From Nitrospirales bacterium (GTDB lineage: Bacteria; Nitrospirota; Nitrospiria; Nitrospirales; UBA8639), in the NCBI GenBank assembly GCA_020027205.1, contig JAHRAQ010000029.1:62001-126000 (forward strand): DNA of 64,000 nt. The letters are read 5' to 3'. Position 1 is the stretch's first letter; the number at the start of each line of letters is the position of its first letter. Shown here one piece after another: positions 8,986 through 18,185 of the stretch. A program made the position numbers and the translations under genes. Below the pieces are notes generated by a model that made no database searches, was not told the DNA's origin, and saw only the letters and a program-made list of their open reading frames with translations.

Positions 8986-9536
8986 CGCGCGCCGCGCAAA
9001 CCGCCGTCCTCGTCGTACTTGTCGCCCTGTTCGCCCTGTTCTATCAGGGCCTGTGGGGCGATCCCCGGCGCATCCCGACCGTCCTGGTGGGCACCCACGC
9101 GCCCCCGTTCGACGGGCCGGACGTGGAAACCGGCGCACAGATTTCCTCGCAACGGTTCGCGGGGAAAGTAATCCTGGTGAACTTCTGGGCCTCCTGGTGC
9201 CGGGAATGCAAACTCGAGCATGAGAATTTATTGAAACTGTCCGATGCATTCGGCGATCATCCCGATTTTGCGATGCTGGGCATCAACTATCAGGACGAGG
9301 CGGACGATGCACGGACCTATCTCAAGGAACGCGGGGCCGGCTTCGCGCACATGCGCGACGTCACGGGGAAGTTGGCCATTGCGTTTGGGGTGTACGGCGT
9401 GCCGGAGACGTTTGTGATCGACCGGGCCGGCGTCATTCGACATAAGCAAATCGGCCCCGTCACCGGCGACGCCTACGCCAACCTCGCCGACAACGTGCTC
9501 GCGCCCCTCCTGCGCGACGCCGACCCCGTGACGTAA
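8982..9536 (+). CDS. ccmG: Periplasmic thioredoxin CcmG (DsbE)
   Basis: A 184-residue membrane-anchored thioredoxin. An N-terminal helix (residues about 6-22) is followed by the active site FWASWCRECKLEH and the cis-proline YGVPETFVID. It reduces the cysteines of apocytochrome c before heme ligation. The second active-site residue pair (RE rather than the common GP or PT) is a mild variation. The start overlaps the ccmF stop and the next gene begins three bases later. Confidence 0.9.
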   Translation: MTRAAQTAVLVVLVALFALFYQGLWGDPRRIPTVLVGTHAPPFDGPDVETGAQISSQRFAGKVILVNFWASWCRECKLEHENLLKLSDAFGDHPDFAMLGINYQDEADDARTYLKERGAGFAHMRDVTGKLAIAFGVYGVPETFVIDRAGVIRHKQIGPVTGDAYANLADNVLAPLLRDADPVT

Positions 9537-9539
9537 CCC

Positions 9540-10007
9540 ATGCGCCGACTCGTCCCCATGCTCATCGCGCTCTGCGTCGCAACGCCCCACGCAGGCGTCG
9601 CCGCCGTGGTGGAGGAAACGGCCATTGATGAACAGGTACGGGACATTGCCAAAACGCTGCGCTGCACCGTGTGTCAGACCGAAAATCTCTGGGAGTCCGG
9701 CGCGCCGCTGGCGAAACAAATGCGGGACGCCATTCGGGAGCGCGTGACGCGGGGCGAGTCCGCCGAAGCCATCCGGGTCTATTTTCACAGCCGGTATGGC
9801 GACTACATTATGATGGCGCCGCCGAAACGCGGCCTCAACTGGCTGATCTGGCTGGCCCCGTTTCTGCTACTCGTCGGCGGCGGCGTTTTTTTGTGGCGAG
9901 AGATCAGCGGCTGGGTGACCCGCACCGCCCCCCGGCCGGACACGCCGCCGCTCGATGACGCCTCCCGCCGACGCATCAGGCGGGAACTGGAGCCGCCGGA
10001 GGCATAA
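9540..10007 (+). CDS. ccmH: Cytochrome c maturation protein CcmH
   Basis: A 155-residue protein with a signal peptide (LIALCVATPHAGVAA), the redox motif LRCTVCQTENLWESGAPLA, and a C-terminal membrane helix (WLIWLAPFLLLVGGGVFLW). This is the short CcmH type. It reduces or holds apocytochrome thiols for CcmF. The C-terminal tail beyond the helix is rich in Pro and Arg. Forty bases separate it from ccmI. Confidence 0.93.
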   Translation: MRRLVPMLIALCVATPHAGVAAVVEETAIDEQVRDIAKTLRCTVCQTENLWESGAPLAKQMRDAIRERVTRGESAEAIRVYFHSRYGDYIMMAPPKRGLNWLIWLAPFLLLVGGGVFLWREISGWVTRTAPRPDTPPLDDASRRRIRRELEPPEA

Positions 10008-10048
10008 CGGGGACGCCGCCTGCCCCGCGCCCGCCTGAACCTTGTTGT

Positions 10049-10969
10049 ATGTCGCCCGTCTTCCTCGGCATCTGTCTCGTGTTGCTCATCGGCGTGATCG
10101 CCGCCGTCTCCGCTCCCCTGTGGCGCACGGCACGCTCGCATTCTGATTCGACGGATCGGGACGCCGAAGTCGATCAGGAACGGGCCGAACTCTTCATCGA
10201 GCGGGACGTGTTGCGACATTCGCTGCGGGAACTCGACATCGAATGCGCGCAGGGCCGGTTGGAACGGGAGGATTATGCACGGTTGCAGGCGACCGATGAA
10301 CGGCGTTTGCTGTCCATCCTGCACCGGCTCGATGTCCTTGCCGCCGCCGAACGCCGGCCGTCGCCGGCCGCGCGCGCGCCGCGCACGGAGAACGCATGGC
10401 GCCCGGCGCTGGCGGCGGGGCTGGTCGTGGCCATGCTGTCGGTGGGAATCTACGGCTTTCTGCAGTGGCGCACCATCAACCGGCTCGTCAACGTCCAGGC
10501 CGGCATGGCCGCCCGAACGCCGGACCCCAGGGCCATGGTCGCCCGGCTGGAAGCCAGACTCAAAGAGAATCCCGACGACGTGCGGGGGCAGATGATGGCC
10601 GGCCGCTCCTACATGGCCCTGAACCGCATGGACGACGCGAAACAGGCGTACGCCAAAGTCTTGGAACTGGAACCGGGGAATCACGAAGCCCATTACAACC
10701 TGGGCGTCATCATGATCGACCAGCGCCGATTCGACGACCCGAACATTTTCCGGGCGGCCCTCGACCATTTCGACACGGTGCTGGCGGATTTGCCGAATCA
10801 ACCCGGCGTCAACTGGTACAAAGGCCTGGCGCTGTGGTACCTGAAACGGTATCGGGAAACCGAAGACGCCTGGGCCACCGCCTACAACAATCTCCCCCCC
10901 GGCAGCCCCGACGCCGACTTCGTCAAACAAGCCCTCGCCAAACTGCGCCGGGGGGAGACGCCGATTTAG
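10049..10969 (+). CDS. ccmI: CcmI-like TPR protein of cytochrome c maturation
   Basis: A 306-residue protein. It has an N-terminal membrane helix, a coiled segment with the family-typical ERDVLRHSLRELDIEC, a second hydrophobic helix near residues 120-140, and a TPR region (residues about 165-300, e.g. MMAGRSYMALNRMDDAKQAY). CcmI presents apocytochromes to the heme lyase. It is the last ccm gene; the opposite-strand gene and a repeat element follow. Confidence 0.85.
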   Translation: MSPVFLGICLVLLIGVIAAVSAPLWRTARSHSDSTDRDAEVDQERAELFIERDVLRHSLRELDIECAQGRLEREDYARLQATDERRLLSILHRLDVLAAAERRPSPAARAPRTENAWRPALAAGLVVAMLSVGIYGFLQWRTINRLVNVQAGMAARTPDPRAMVARLEARLKENPDDVRGQMMAGRSYMALNRMDDAKQAYAKVLELEPGNHEAHYNLGVIMIDQRRFDDPNIFRAALDHFDTVLADLPNQPGVNWYKGLALWYLKRYRETEDAWATAYNNLPPGSPDADFVKQALAKLRRGETPI

Positions 10970-11007
10970 TACCGCGTCGTCATTCCCGCGCAGGAACATC
11001 ATCCCGC

Positions 11008-11460
11008 CTACACCGTCCCCAGATACGCCGCTACCAGCAACGTCGCCAGGGTGATTAGCAGGATGACCGTTTCCAGACGGTCGGCGCGGGAGGGGAACGA
11101 TGGCGGGGTTTCGGACGCCGGACCGTGTGGGTCAAGGATGAAGTCGTGAACCAGCAGGAGCGCGAACGCGATGCCGAACAGGAAGAGTTTGAGCATCAGG
11201 ACGGCGCCCCACGCGGTCTCGATGCGCGCCGAGCCGCTCTCGTCCAGGAGTTGCGACGCGCCGGTCAGCGTCAGGGTCACGAGACTGATCCAGACGATGG
11301 TGCGGAAGCGGCGGCCCGACAGGCGTCGAACGTGTTGCACGTTGGGGTCGAGCCGGGCGCGTCTGAACGCCTGGGTCAGCACGCATCGGGAAAAAATCAG
11401 CCCGCCGACCAGCGTCGCGGCGGCGGTGAGATGAAGCCAGGCGATGAGGTAGTCGGGCAT
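11008..11460 (-). CDS. CopD-like four-helix membrane protein
   Basis: About 150 residues with four hydrophobic segments. The pattern (WLHLTAAATLVGGLIF with an early His, the middle RRFRTIVWISLVTLTLTG, then KLFLFGIAFALLL with VHDF) matches the CopD/CopD-like domain family, linked to copper handling or heme-associated membrane functions. The frame is open to 11526, but those extra codons come from the neighbouring palindromic repeat, so the ATG at 11460 is taken. Function is not established by context; it sits tail-to-tail with the ccm operon. Confidence 0.6.
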   Translation of the reverse strand: MPDYLIAWLHLTAAATLVGGLIFSRCVLTQAFRRARLDPNVQHVRRLSGRRFRTIVWISLVTLTLTGASQLLDESGSARIETAWGAVLMLKLFLFGIAFALLLVHDFILDPHGPASETPPSFPSRADRLETVILLITLATLLVAAYLGTV

Positions 11461-11493
11461 GGCTACGGCATGGATTCCCGCTGTTTCCCCCTC

Positions 11494-11643
11494 CGTCATT
11501 CCCGCCGTCCTTAAGCGGGAATCCATCCTTCAGATGAGAGGACGAGGAAACCGAAAGATGGATTCCCGATTAACAATGCCTGCCCCGATCCCCGATTAAG
11601 AACGTCGGGGACGGGCATTGTTAATCGGGGGTCGGGAATGACG
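11494..11643. repeat. Palindromic intergenic repeat, copy 1
   Basis: Arms begin CGTCATTCCCG and end CGGGAATGACG, with inner GGGAATCCATC and GATGGATTCCCG. The right arm contains a nested hairpin: CGATTAACAATGCC pairs perfectly with GGCATTGTTAATCG. The same family recurs near 17814, 20763, 21391 and 48194. A short unrelated spacer (11644-11702) follows before lemA ends. Confidence 0.85.
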
Positions 11644-11702
11644 ACCAAGAAAAGACCGCCTCGCGTCCACAATCATTCCCGCCGCATCCGCAGGCGCGAG
11701 GA

Positions 11703-12275
11703 TTAAAACTTCACCTCCGGCGTGGCGCGGGCCTCGTCGCCGATTTCAAAGTATTCGGCTTTCTCGACGCCGGCCAGACTCGCGTAGAAACGCCCCAGCA
11801 GTTTGCGGGTGAAGGTGTTCAACATCCGCACGTTGTCGTTGAACCGTTTGCGTTCGACCGCCAGGCGATTCTCCGTACCTTCAAGTTGATCCTGGAGTTT
11901 CAGAAACGACTGATTGGATTTCAGTTGCGGATAGGCTTCCCGCAGCACCAGCAGCCGCGACAGCGCCGACTCAAACCCGCCGGCCGCGCGCGCTTTGTCA
12001 TTGACCGACTGCGCCTGAAAATACGCCTTGCGCGCGTTGGCCACGCCCAGATAGATTTTTTCTTCCTGTCCGGCCACGCCTTTGACCGTGCTGACCAGAT
12101 TGGGGATGAGTTCAAACCGCCGCTGCAACTGATTTTCGACCTGCGCCCACTGGCTCTTCACCGCTTCGTCCATCTCGATGGCCCGGTTGTAGCCGGAATA
12201 GACACAGCCGCCCGCCATCAACATCAACACGAGCAGGCCGGCGCCGATCATCAACACTATGCGTCCAGCATTCAT
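11703..12275 (-). CDS. lemA: LemA family protein
   Basis: A 190-residue protein with one N-terminal membrane helix (LMIGAGLLVLMLMAGGC, possibly a lipobox) and a long helical domain with the family signature YNRAIEMDEAVKSQWAQVEN and QRRFELIPNLVSTVKG. LemA proteins are membrane-associated helical bundles of unclear biochemical role. It is followed downstream-in-operon order by its usual partner: the TPM gene lies immediately upstream on the same strand. Confidence 0.92.
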   Translation of the reverse strand: MNAGRIVLMIGAGLLVLMLMAGGCVYSGYNRAIEMDEAVKSQWAQVENQLQRRFELIPNLVSTVKGVAGQEEKIYLGVANARKAYFQAQSVNDKARAAGGFESALSRLLVLREAYPQLKSNQSFLKLQDQLEGTENRLAVERKRFNDNVRMLNTFTRKLLGRFYASLAGVEKAEYFEIGDEARATPEVKF

Positions 12276-12317
12276 GTCTTGTCCTCCCTTGCCGGTCCAT
12301 GCCGCGGCATGACGGCC

Positions 12318-13145
12318 CTACCAACCCGCGCCGCCGCCGCCCCCGCCGAATCCGCCGCCGCCCCCGAACGCTCCGCCGAACCCACCGCCGAATCCGCCAC
12401 CAAAGCCACCGCCCATCCCGCCGCCCCAATGACCTCGTCCGCCCATGCCGCCCAGGACACTGCCCAGCACCAGCCCCGTGACCAGTCCCCCGCCGACCCC
12501 GACACCGCCGCCGCCCCACGCGGCATAATGTCGACGACGGCGCATACTCGACACCATCATCAACAGAAATAACAACGGCAACAGCAGCGACCCCAGCAAC
12601 GTGCCGCCGCCGCCCCGACCCGGTCGAAACCGGGACTGGGGAATCCCGGTCAGTTTGACCCGTTGCGAATCCGCCACCCGGTTGGCCGTCACCACCGTCA
12701 GTTGCAACAGCCCTTCGGAATACTGCGCCCGCTTGAAAAATTGCGAGGCCACCGCGCGGGACGCCGTGCCCGCCCATGAATCGGGCAGCACCCCTTCCAG
12801 ACCGTACCCCGTGTGAATGCGCACCTTGCGTTCTTTGACGGCCAGCGCGATCAACGCGCCGTTGTCTTTGCCCGCCCGGCCCAGTTTCCAATCTTCGGCA
12901 TGGCGCTGGGCAAACGAAAAAATATCTTCGCCCTCGGTGGACGCCACGGTCAGCACTTTCACCTGCGCCGTGGTTTTCTGTTCGAGTTCACGAAGCCAGC
13001 CTTCCATCCGCCGCCGCGCGCCCGGATCGAGAAGACCGGCGCGATCCACGACGTAGGCGCCGGGGTCGGGCACCGACACTTCGCCCCAACTCATCCCCGG
13101 CAGGAACAGCAGCGCAATGACGGTGAACAGGAGCAGAGCGGGCAC
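12318..13145 (-). CDS. TPM domain protein with glycine-rich tail
   Basis: A 275-residue protein: signal peptide (ending near SWGE), a TPM domain at residues about 25-150 (VVDRAGLLDPGARRRMEGWL start, GNGAL-like DNGALIALAVKERKVRI, GYGLEG), a membrane helix at about 185-200 (LLLPLLFLLMM) and a Gly/Phe-rich tail of about 60 residues ending GGGGGGAGW. This layout is typical of TPM/YgcG-type envelope proteins paired with LemA; some relatives assist photosystem repair or have weak phosphatase activity. Function here is unknown. It shares an operon with lemA and possibly the gene at 13152. Confidence 0.85.
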   Translation of the reverse strand: MPALLLFTVIALLFLPGMSWGEVSVPDPGAYVVDRAGLLDPGARRRMEGWLRELEQKTTAQVKVLTVASTEGEDIFSFAQRHAEDWKLGRAGKDNGALIALAVKERKVRIHTGYGLEGVLPDSWAGTASRAVASQFFKRAQYSEGLLQLTVVTANRVADSQRVKLTGIPQSRFRPGRGGGGTLLGSLLLPLLFLLMMVSSMRRRRHYAAWGGGGVGVGGGLVTGLVLGSVLGGMGGRGHWGGGMGGGFGGGFGGGFGGAFGGGGGFGGGGGGAGW

Positions 13146-13151
13146 GGGGCG

Positions 13152-13877
13152 TTACCAGCGGTCGGCCAGGGTTTTTAATCCGTCAATTTCATCATAGAGG
13201 CGCGTCACGTCATTCCAGTCGTGACGGCGGGTGTCCTGCAACGCGGCGCGAATGCCGGGCAACGAGCGGTCGGTGTCCTGTTCCATCCGGCCGACCACCT
13301 CAATCGCCGTCAGAAAGTCGCGTTGCCCGTGCAGCCACAACAACCCGCGCAGCGTCCGCAGCAACCGTTCGGCCACGTCGCCTTCCATGGCGCCGAGGAT
13401 TTTTTCGCGGCCGGCCGCCGCCAGGATGCCCTGCCGCATTCCGATCAGCATCGTCTTCAACTCGCGCTCGCACTGGAGACGCACATGCGCGTCCTGAAAC
13501 GAGACCTCCGCAAAATAGTCGGCGCCGAAGAAACACACACGGCATTGCTGAATCTCCAGAAACTCCAGCGGAAAGGTGTCCAACGAGCCGTTAATATAGA
13601 CGGGCGTCATGATCAGGGGCGCGGCGATTTTGGCCTTGCCCAGTTTGACGCCGTCTTTGGCCAGTTCGCGGAGCATCGCCAAATTAATTTGTTCCAGGAC
13701 CAGAACGCTGCGCGCGGTCTGCCGCGCGGGATCAAAGCCGGGCGTGGCAATCGCGCCAAAACCGATCAGGGCCAGACAATTCGTCCCGCCGAGCGTCCGC
13801 ACCCGCTCCGCAAACTTCTCCAGCGGCTCCCGCATGGCTTCGACTACTTGTTCACGATTCATCATGGATGCGGTCAT
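13152..13877 (-). CDS. Conserved protein, weakly nucleotidyltransferase-like
   Basis: About 241 residues, soluble, no signal peptide from the ATG at 13877 (upstream codons to 13922 are unlikely). The segment YINGSLDTFPLEFLEI near residue 105 resembles the strand region of minimal nucleotidyltransferases, and the N-terminal part has a GFGAIATPGFDP loop, but no clear GSxxxGxxxxxSDxD signature is present, so I do not assign activity. The C-terminal half is helical. It lies six bases upstream of the TPM gene and reads the same way. Confidence 0.6.
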   Translation of the reverse strand: MTASMMNREQVVEAMREPLEKFAERVRTLGGTNCLALIGFGAIATPGFDPARQTARSVLVLEQINLAMLRELAKDGVKLGKAKIAAPLIMTPVYINGSLDTFPLEFLEIQQCRVCFFGADYFAEVSFQDAHVRLQCERELKTMLIGMRQGILAAAGREKILGAMEGDVAERLLRTLRGLLWLHGQRDFLTAIEVVGRMEQDTDRSLPGIRAALQDTRRHDWNDVTRLYDEIDGLKTLADRW

Positions 13878-13922
13878 CGCGTCATCTCCCCAACAATTTC
13901 TGTGAAACGCCACACACAGCAA

Positions 13923-14527
13923 CCGCGCACCACCGTGCCGACAACGACACGCGGCTTTTCATCAGGCTAACGCATGGAGGGGAACCCTTGCAAGCCGTCA
14001 GGTTGGCAAAGCCATGTCTTTGCATGTATATGAAGCGGGAATGAAAACCGCTCACAACAATCAGTCTTGTGGCAATGGGTAGACTGCGGACTGCCGAACA
14101 AATCACTCTGGGATTACGCCAAAGCCGAGACAACATCATTGCTGTCCTGCCACAAAGTGCCCGACATCAATGGTTCCACAGCATGAAAAATTCGCAAGGA
14201 CGCGCGCCCCTTTTTGTATGGAACCCGCCCACCGAAGGGCTTTGAAATGAAAACATTAAATTAAAATCGCAACTGTTGCCGCAATGCTACTGTCGCTACC
14301 CTGTTGTGAGAGAGCCCAGTATGTATGACTAAAAACAAGGCGGCAACCTCGCCACTAATTCCGATTTTTGCTCTCGCAATGGCAAGCCAACCGATAACTG
14401 AGTTGAGCATTATGTGATCGGTAATATTCAAGAAGGACTATATGTGCATGGCGCACGATTTGGCCGTTGGATGAAATTACCGGGTAGGCGACCCCGCCAT
14501 TGTTTGATGAACAGATGAGGTAAAAAC
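13923..14527. other. Gene-poor AT-richer stretch
   Basis: About 600 bases with no supportable gene. Only very short frames occur (for example about 30 codons from ATG 14326). Composition is AT-richer than the flanking core genes and continues into the orphan genes at 14528 and 15296, so it may be the edge of an acquired or decayed segment. No obvious repeat or RNA structure was recognised. Confidence 0.4.
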
Positions 14528-15127
14528 ATGCTAACCATTCAAATTATTGCGATGATGGTCGCTGGCTTTGTGCCATATAAAACTCTCACCCTACGCGGAA
14601 AACGTGATGTAGTATCTCTCGCCAGCATAATTGCAGGGCTTGGTCTTGGGATAGTTGCCAACTTCGAAATAATCGGCAATGGATTATGGGCAGCGATTAA
14701 AGAAGAACCCGTGGGATTTTCACACGTATTGGCTTATCAATTACCATCCAGTGTTTGGGTGCTTTTTGCAATGTATGTCGGGGTTGTTCTGGCTCGTTCG
14801 TTGAGACGGGTATTGCGCAAGAGAACAATGGTAGAAACCGCCGCCGATCGAGCAATTACACCGGGAGTTGCCATAGGGGGATTGTTGGGATTGCTTTTGG
14901 GAAATGCAATACTTGAAACAGGCGAAGCTTTGCATATGATGGCATTAGACGGCCTTACAGATGCAGAATTGGAGTCAGCGAAAATTCAAGGAATCCTCAA
15001 TGCCATTGTCCCGATCGCCAAAGGCACAGGTGCTACCGCAAGGGAGTTGGGATACGGAGTGTGGTTTAGTTTGGTGGGTAGCGTAGGCGGTTTTATCTAC
15101 GGTTTCCGCAACAAGAAAATCATTTGA
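14528..15127 (+). CDS. Orphan membrane protein
   Basis: A 199-residue protein I do not recognise. Hydrophobic segments lie near residues 3-18, 30-50, 70-88, 112-128 and 178-195, so about four to five membrane spans. The polar stretch at about 130-175 contains a long acidic/amphipathic helix. A Gly-rich helix (VAIGGLLGLLLGNAILETGEA) is notable. AT-richer than the core genes around it. ATG is preceded by GAGGTAAAAAC, an acceptable ribosome binding site. No partner gene indicates a function. Confidence 0.6.
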   Translation: MLTIQIIAMMVAGFVPYKTLTLRGKRDVVSLASIIAGLGLGIVANFEIIGNGLWAAIKEEPVGFSHVLAYQLPSSVWVLFAMYVGVVLARSLRRVLRKRTMVETAADRAITPGVAIGGLLGLLLGNAILETGEALHMMALDGLTDAELESAKIQGILNAIVPIAKGTGATARELGYGVWFSLVGSVGGFIYGFRNKKII

Positions 15128-15295
15128 TCTTTAACACCAGTCGGCGACCCCGCTTTTTGTCTCCGCCGCATGCACATCATTCATTGCACAAAATCTGCGG
15201 ACATGCGGCAGAATTTGTTAGGTTGGAATTAGTTGATGTTATAGTGGGTGGCGGAAGCACAGAAATGGTTTATAATTTCCGTTTGGAAAATGTAA

Positions 15296-16267
15296 ATGGG
15301 TCAGACTGACTCAAGAAAAAATGTATCCGACAAGCATGATGCGGTCCGGGGTCGTAATCGACACTGGTTGTATCGGGTGCTTTCTTCTAACACAGCGATG
15401 TGTTGCTTTGGAAATCTCAATGATGACAAGATAATTTTAGATCTAAAGCATCCAATGGCTTGGAATCCAAGCTCGGACATACATAACAAATATGCACAAC
15501 ACATAGGAACTTATCCGGGTCCCGCACCTGATCATGATGGTGATATCGCAGGGTGCGTTAGCACTGTAGCAGGACTCACGGATGCAACAGAAGGCACGAC
15601 CGGCAATCATGTATTTACTGAACCACTACCAGGCCCGGAAGGAAAGTTGGATGTCTTTGTAAAGACATGCCCTCCATTTACATTTATACACCCAAAAATT
15701 AGAGCGATATGCTTTAGTTATTTTTACGGGACAAAGGAAGAACTCTTATCTGAAATACAAAACATGCAAAAAGAATATGAAAAGCCTTCCTGTGATCACG
15801 ATTGCGAAACTCAATATCCCGACTATCTCTATGGAGAAGTAGATAATATGTTGCGTTCCCTGTGCGGTGCTGCTTTCCAAAAACCGTATTATTTTTGCTT
15901 AACACCGGTGCTTTATTTGGAACGCGACTGGAAATGCGAGCGAACAGATTACACTTTCCCACGGGGTAATTCTTTTGATTCTTTAAACTACTTTCGGCGG
16001 ATCCGTAGCGTGCAAAGAAATCCAGAAACGACGCTTTTTCTGCCGTCAGACAGAGAAGCCGAAGAAGCAATTCATACGGCGTCAAGACATTTGCTTAAAT
16101 TTAAACATCCGTATGGAAAAGAGAAGGAGGTTCGTTTGTTCGTTTACTCTCCCGAATTTTCAGGTAATGCAGATCGAACCTGTTTTGAAAAATTCAGTGT
16201 TAGATGTGTAATAGACCGTACGGGCATCGTGACTTCCAGAGATTGCACACAGATGAAAGTTGCGTAA
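15296..16267 (+). CDS. Orphan protein of unknown function
   Basis: A 323-residue soluble protein, not recognised. It has an unusual number of cysteines (pairs around CCFGN near residue 39, PSCDHDCETQYPD near residue 163, ALCGAA/CLTPVLY). The C-terminal half has beta-rich segments such as KEVRLFVYSPEF. The architecture faintly recalls DUF2971-type defence proteins, but I see no decisive motif. AT-richer than the neighbouring recG/methyltransferase genes, pointing to recent acquisition. The start ATG 15296 has no clear Shine-Dalgarno, so an internal start is possible. Confidence 0.5.
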   Translation: MGQTDSRKNVSDKHDAVRGRNRHWLYRVLSSNTAMCCFGNLNDDKIILDLKHPMAWNPSSDIHNKYAQHIGTYPGPAPDHDGDIAGCVSTVAGLTDATEGTTGNHVFTEPLPGPEGKLDVFVKTCPPFTFIHPKIRAICFSYFYGTKEELLSEIQNMQKEYEKPSCDHDCETQYPDYLYGEVDNMLRSLCGAAFQKPYYFCLTPVLYLERDWKCERTDYTFPRGNSFDSLNYFRRIRSVQRNPETTLFLPSDREAEEAIHTASRHLLKFKHPYGKEKEVRLFVYSPEFSGNADRTCFEKFSVRCVIDRTGIVTSRDCTQMKVA

Positions 16268-16285
16268 CTCATTCATCCCGCCGCC

Positions 16286-17779
16286 ATGTCTTGTATGACC
16301 GTCTCCCCCGCCCCATCCGTTGAGCCGCTTCCGTTAGAAGGCGACATACTCCAACAGCGCGCCTGGCGCATGCCGGACCTGGTGGTGTACCGGCATGGCG
16401 ATGATGAATGGCGGGTCGCGCCGCTTGACGAAGACCTGCCTCTGGTGCGCCTGAACCGCATGGGCGCGGCACTCCTCGGCGCCATGGACGGCCGCCTGAC
16501 CATCGCCGCGCTCCTCGATCAGTTCGGCACGTGGCTCTGCGGCCCGAACAAGGAAACCGGCCGGTGGTTTCTCGAACGGTGGTCCCTGCCCCGGTACTCG
16601 TTGTGTTATTTCGGGACGGACCCGCCCACCGGCCACAACGTCCACGCCAAGTGGGATCTCCTCCTCCAGAAAGTGCGCGACCAATGGCATGAAAACGCGC
16701 CGGTTGAACACGAAGGCCACCTGACGCAGTTTCATCACCGGGGGATTCAAAGTCACCACGGCCATTTCGAAATCGTGGAAACCACGGTCTCCCATCTGTT
16801 GCGCGAACCCTGCGACGCGCTACGGGGCCTGTCCTACGGCCGGGCCATCGCCCAAACCATTCGACGCCACGGGTGGTGGAATCCGAAACCCCAGCGCATC
16901 GTCGAGGTGGGCGCGGGGTTGGGCTATCTGTCACGGGAAATGGCGCAGGAACTGTCCCCCCTTGAACGACGCGGCGTGGACTACATCTTTCTGGATCTCA
17001 CCCGCCCCTTTCTGCAATCCCAACTCGAGTTGGCCGGACAGGCAGGATGGAACGCGCGCGCGCTGCACGCGAACGCCGAACACCTGCCCTTCGCCGACGC
17101 CAGCGTGGACCTGGTCATTGACAATGAGAATCTGGCGGACATGACGCCCGTCACGTTGTCACGGGAAGAACTGGAGACGTCGCGAGGCCGCACCCCCGAC
17201 CATCAACGCAGTTTGGACCGCATTCGCACGTTCCGTCTGACGCCGGACACCCCGTATCCGCAGGAGGCGATCTTCAACGAGGGGGCGATGCGATTTCTGA
17301 CCGAACTCTGGCGGGTGCTCACGCCGGGCGGTCATGCGTTGCTGATTGAATTCGGAATCGACACGGGCTGGCCCGACCCCGTTCGCCTGCCCGGTCACAC
17401 GGAATATGAAGTGCAATTCACGCACCTGCGCCACGCGGCCCGGTGGCTGGGGTTTCGTGAACACTACGGCGCGCTGCCCCAGTTCCTGCCGATTCAACGG
17501 GACGCGCAGGTGTTGTGCACCGGCGCCACCTATGCCATCCGGCGCCTCCGGGAAGCCGAAGGCCACGCCTTTGCCGTGCGGGCGTACACCGAATCGGAAT
17601 TGCGCCGCGCCCTCGGCACGACCCTGTCCCGACTGACCGGCCTGCACTATCACCACATCCTCGACCCAGCCTGGTTCAGTTTGTGGGATTTTAAAGTCCT
17701 GTTGCTGGAAAAACCGGGAGGCGCGCCCCGCCCCGCGTACCGGGAAGCGCAGGGCTTTCGCTGGTACAGCCAGCGATGA
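16286..17779 (+). CDS. PqqD-like domain fused to SAM-dependent methyltransferase
   Basis: A 497-residue protein. Residues about 25-90 look like a PqqD-type winged domain (VVYRHGDDEWRVAPLDEDLP, LNRMGAALLGAMDG), a fold that binds peptide substrates of RiPP enzymes. Residues about 205-370 form a class I methyltransferase: motif I VEVGAGLGYLSREMA, the acidic strand YIFLDLTRP, and a post-motif DLVIDNENLADM in place of the usual helix. The C-terminal 100 residues are uncharacterised. The peptide-modifying role is inferred from the PqqD-like part; no radical SAM gene is adjacent. Confidence 0.65.
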   Translation: MSCMTVSPAPSVEPLPLEGDILQQRAWRMPDLVVYRHGDDEWRVAPLDEDLPLVRLNRMGAALLGAMDGRLTIAALLDQFGTWLCGPNKETGRWFLERWSLPRYSLCYFGTDPPTGHNVHAKWDLLLQKVRDQWHENAPVEHEGHLTQFHHRGIQSHHGHFEIVETTVSHLLREPCDALRGLSYGRAIAQTIRRHGWWNPKPQRIVEVGAGLGYLSREMAQELSPLERRGVDYIFLDLTRPFLQSQLELAGQAGWNARALHANAEHLPFADASVDLVIDNENLADMTPVTLSREELETSRGRTPDHQRSLDRIRTFRLTPDTPYPQEAIFNEGAMRFLTELWRVLTPGGHALLIEFGIDTGWPDPVRLPGHTEYEVQFTHLRHAARWLGFREHYGALPQFLPIQRDAQVLCTGATYAIRRLREAEGHAFAVRAYTESELRRALGTTLSRLTGLHYHHILDPAWFSLWDFKVLLLEKPGGAPRPAYREAQGFRWYSQR

Positions 17780-17813
17780 CCCGGCGGGTGGCGGACTGAC
17801 CCTGGCCCCGCCT

Positions 17814-18130
17814 CCGTCATTCCCGACCCCCGAATGAAAACGCCTGTCCCCGACCCCCGATTAATAACGTCGGGGGCAGGCATCTTTAGTCGGGAAGTAT
17901 TTGCCAACGGCAAATGCTCCGAAGTCCATCTTTCATTTGTCCTTTTCCTAGCCCCGCTTCCGTCATTCCCGACATTTTTAATCGGGAATCCATCTTTCTG
18001 TTGTTTTTCCCCTTGGTTAGGACAAAGAAACAGAAGGATGGATTCCCGACTACTAACGTCGGGAATGACAGAAGGAGGGGTCGGGAATGACGGAAGGAGA
18101 AAACGGGAATGACAGAAAGAGGGAGGCAGG
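17814..18130. repeat. Palindromic intergenic repeat, copy 2 (compound)
   Basis: Two units in tandem. The first (17814-17895) is a shortened arm set with CGACCCCCGATTAATAACGTCGGGGGCAGG-type hairpin. The second (17961-18070) is the clearest family member: arms of about 40 bases, CGTCATTCCCGACATTTT to AACGTCGGGAATGACAG, around a core containing CTTTCTGTT and AAACAGAAGG. Tandem GGGAATGAC-containing direct repeats continue to about 18130. The 400-base interval 17780-18185 holds nothing else. Confidence 0.9.
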
Positions 18131-18185
18131 AGTGATGGAGCCGGCGGTGGCGGGCATGACAACCCATCGCCTCACGCCACGTCCG

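Noticed and set aside
11461-11526. N-terminal extension of the CopD-like gene
   Set aside because: The extra codons lie in the palindromic repeat; the membrane domain starts at the ATG at 11460.
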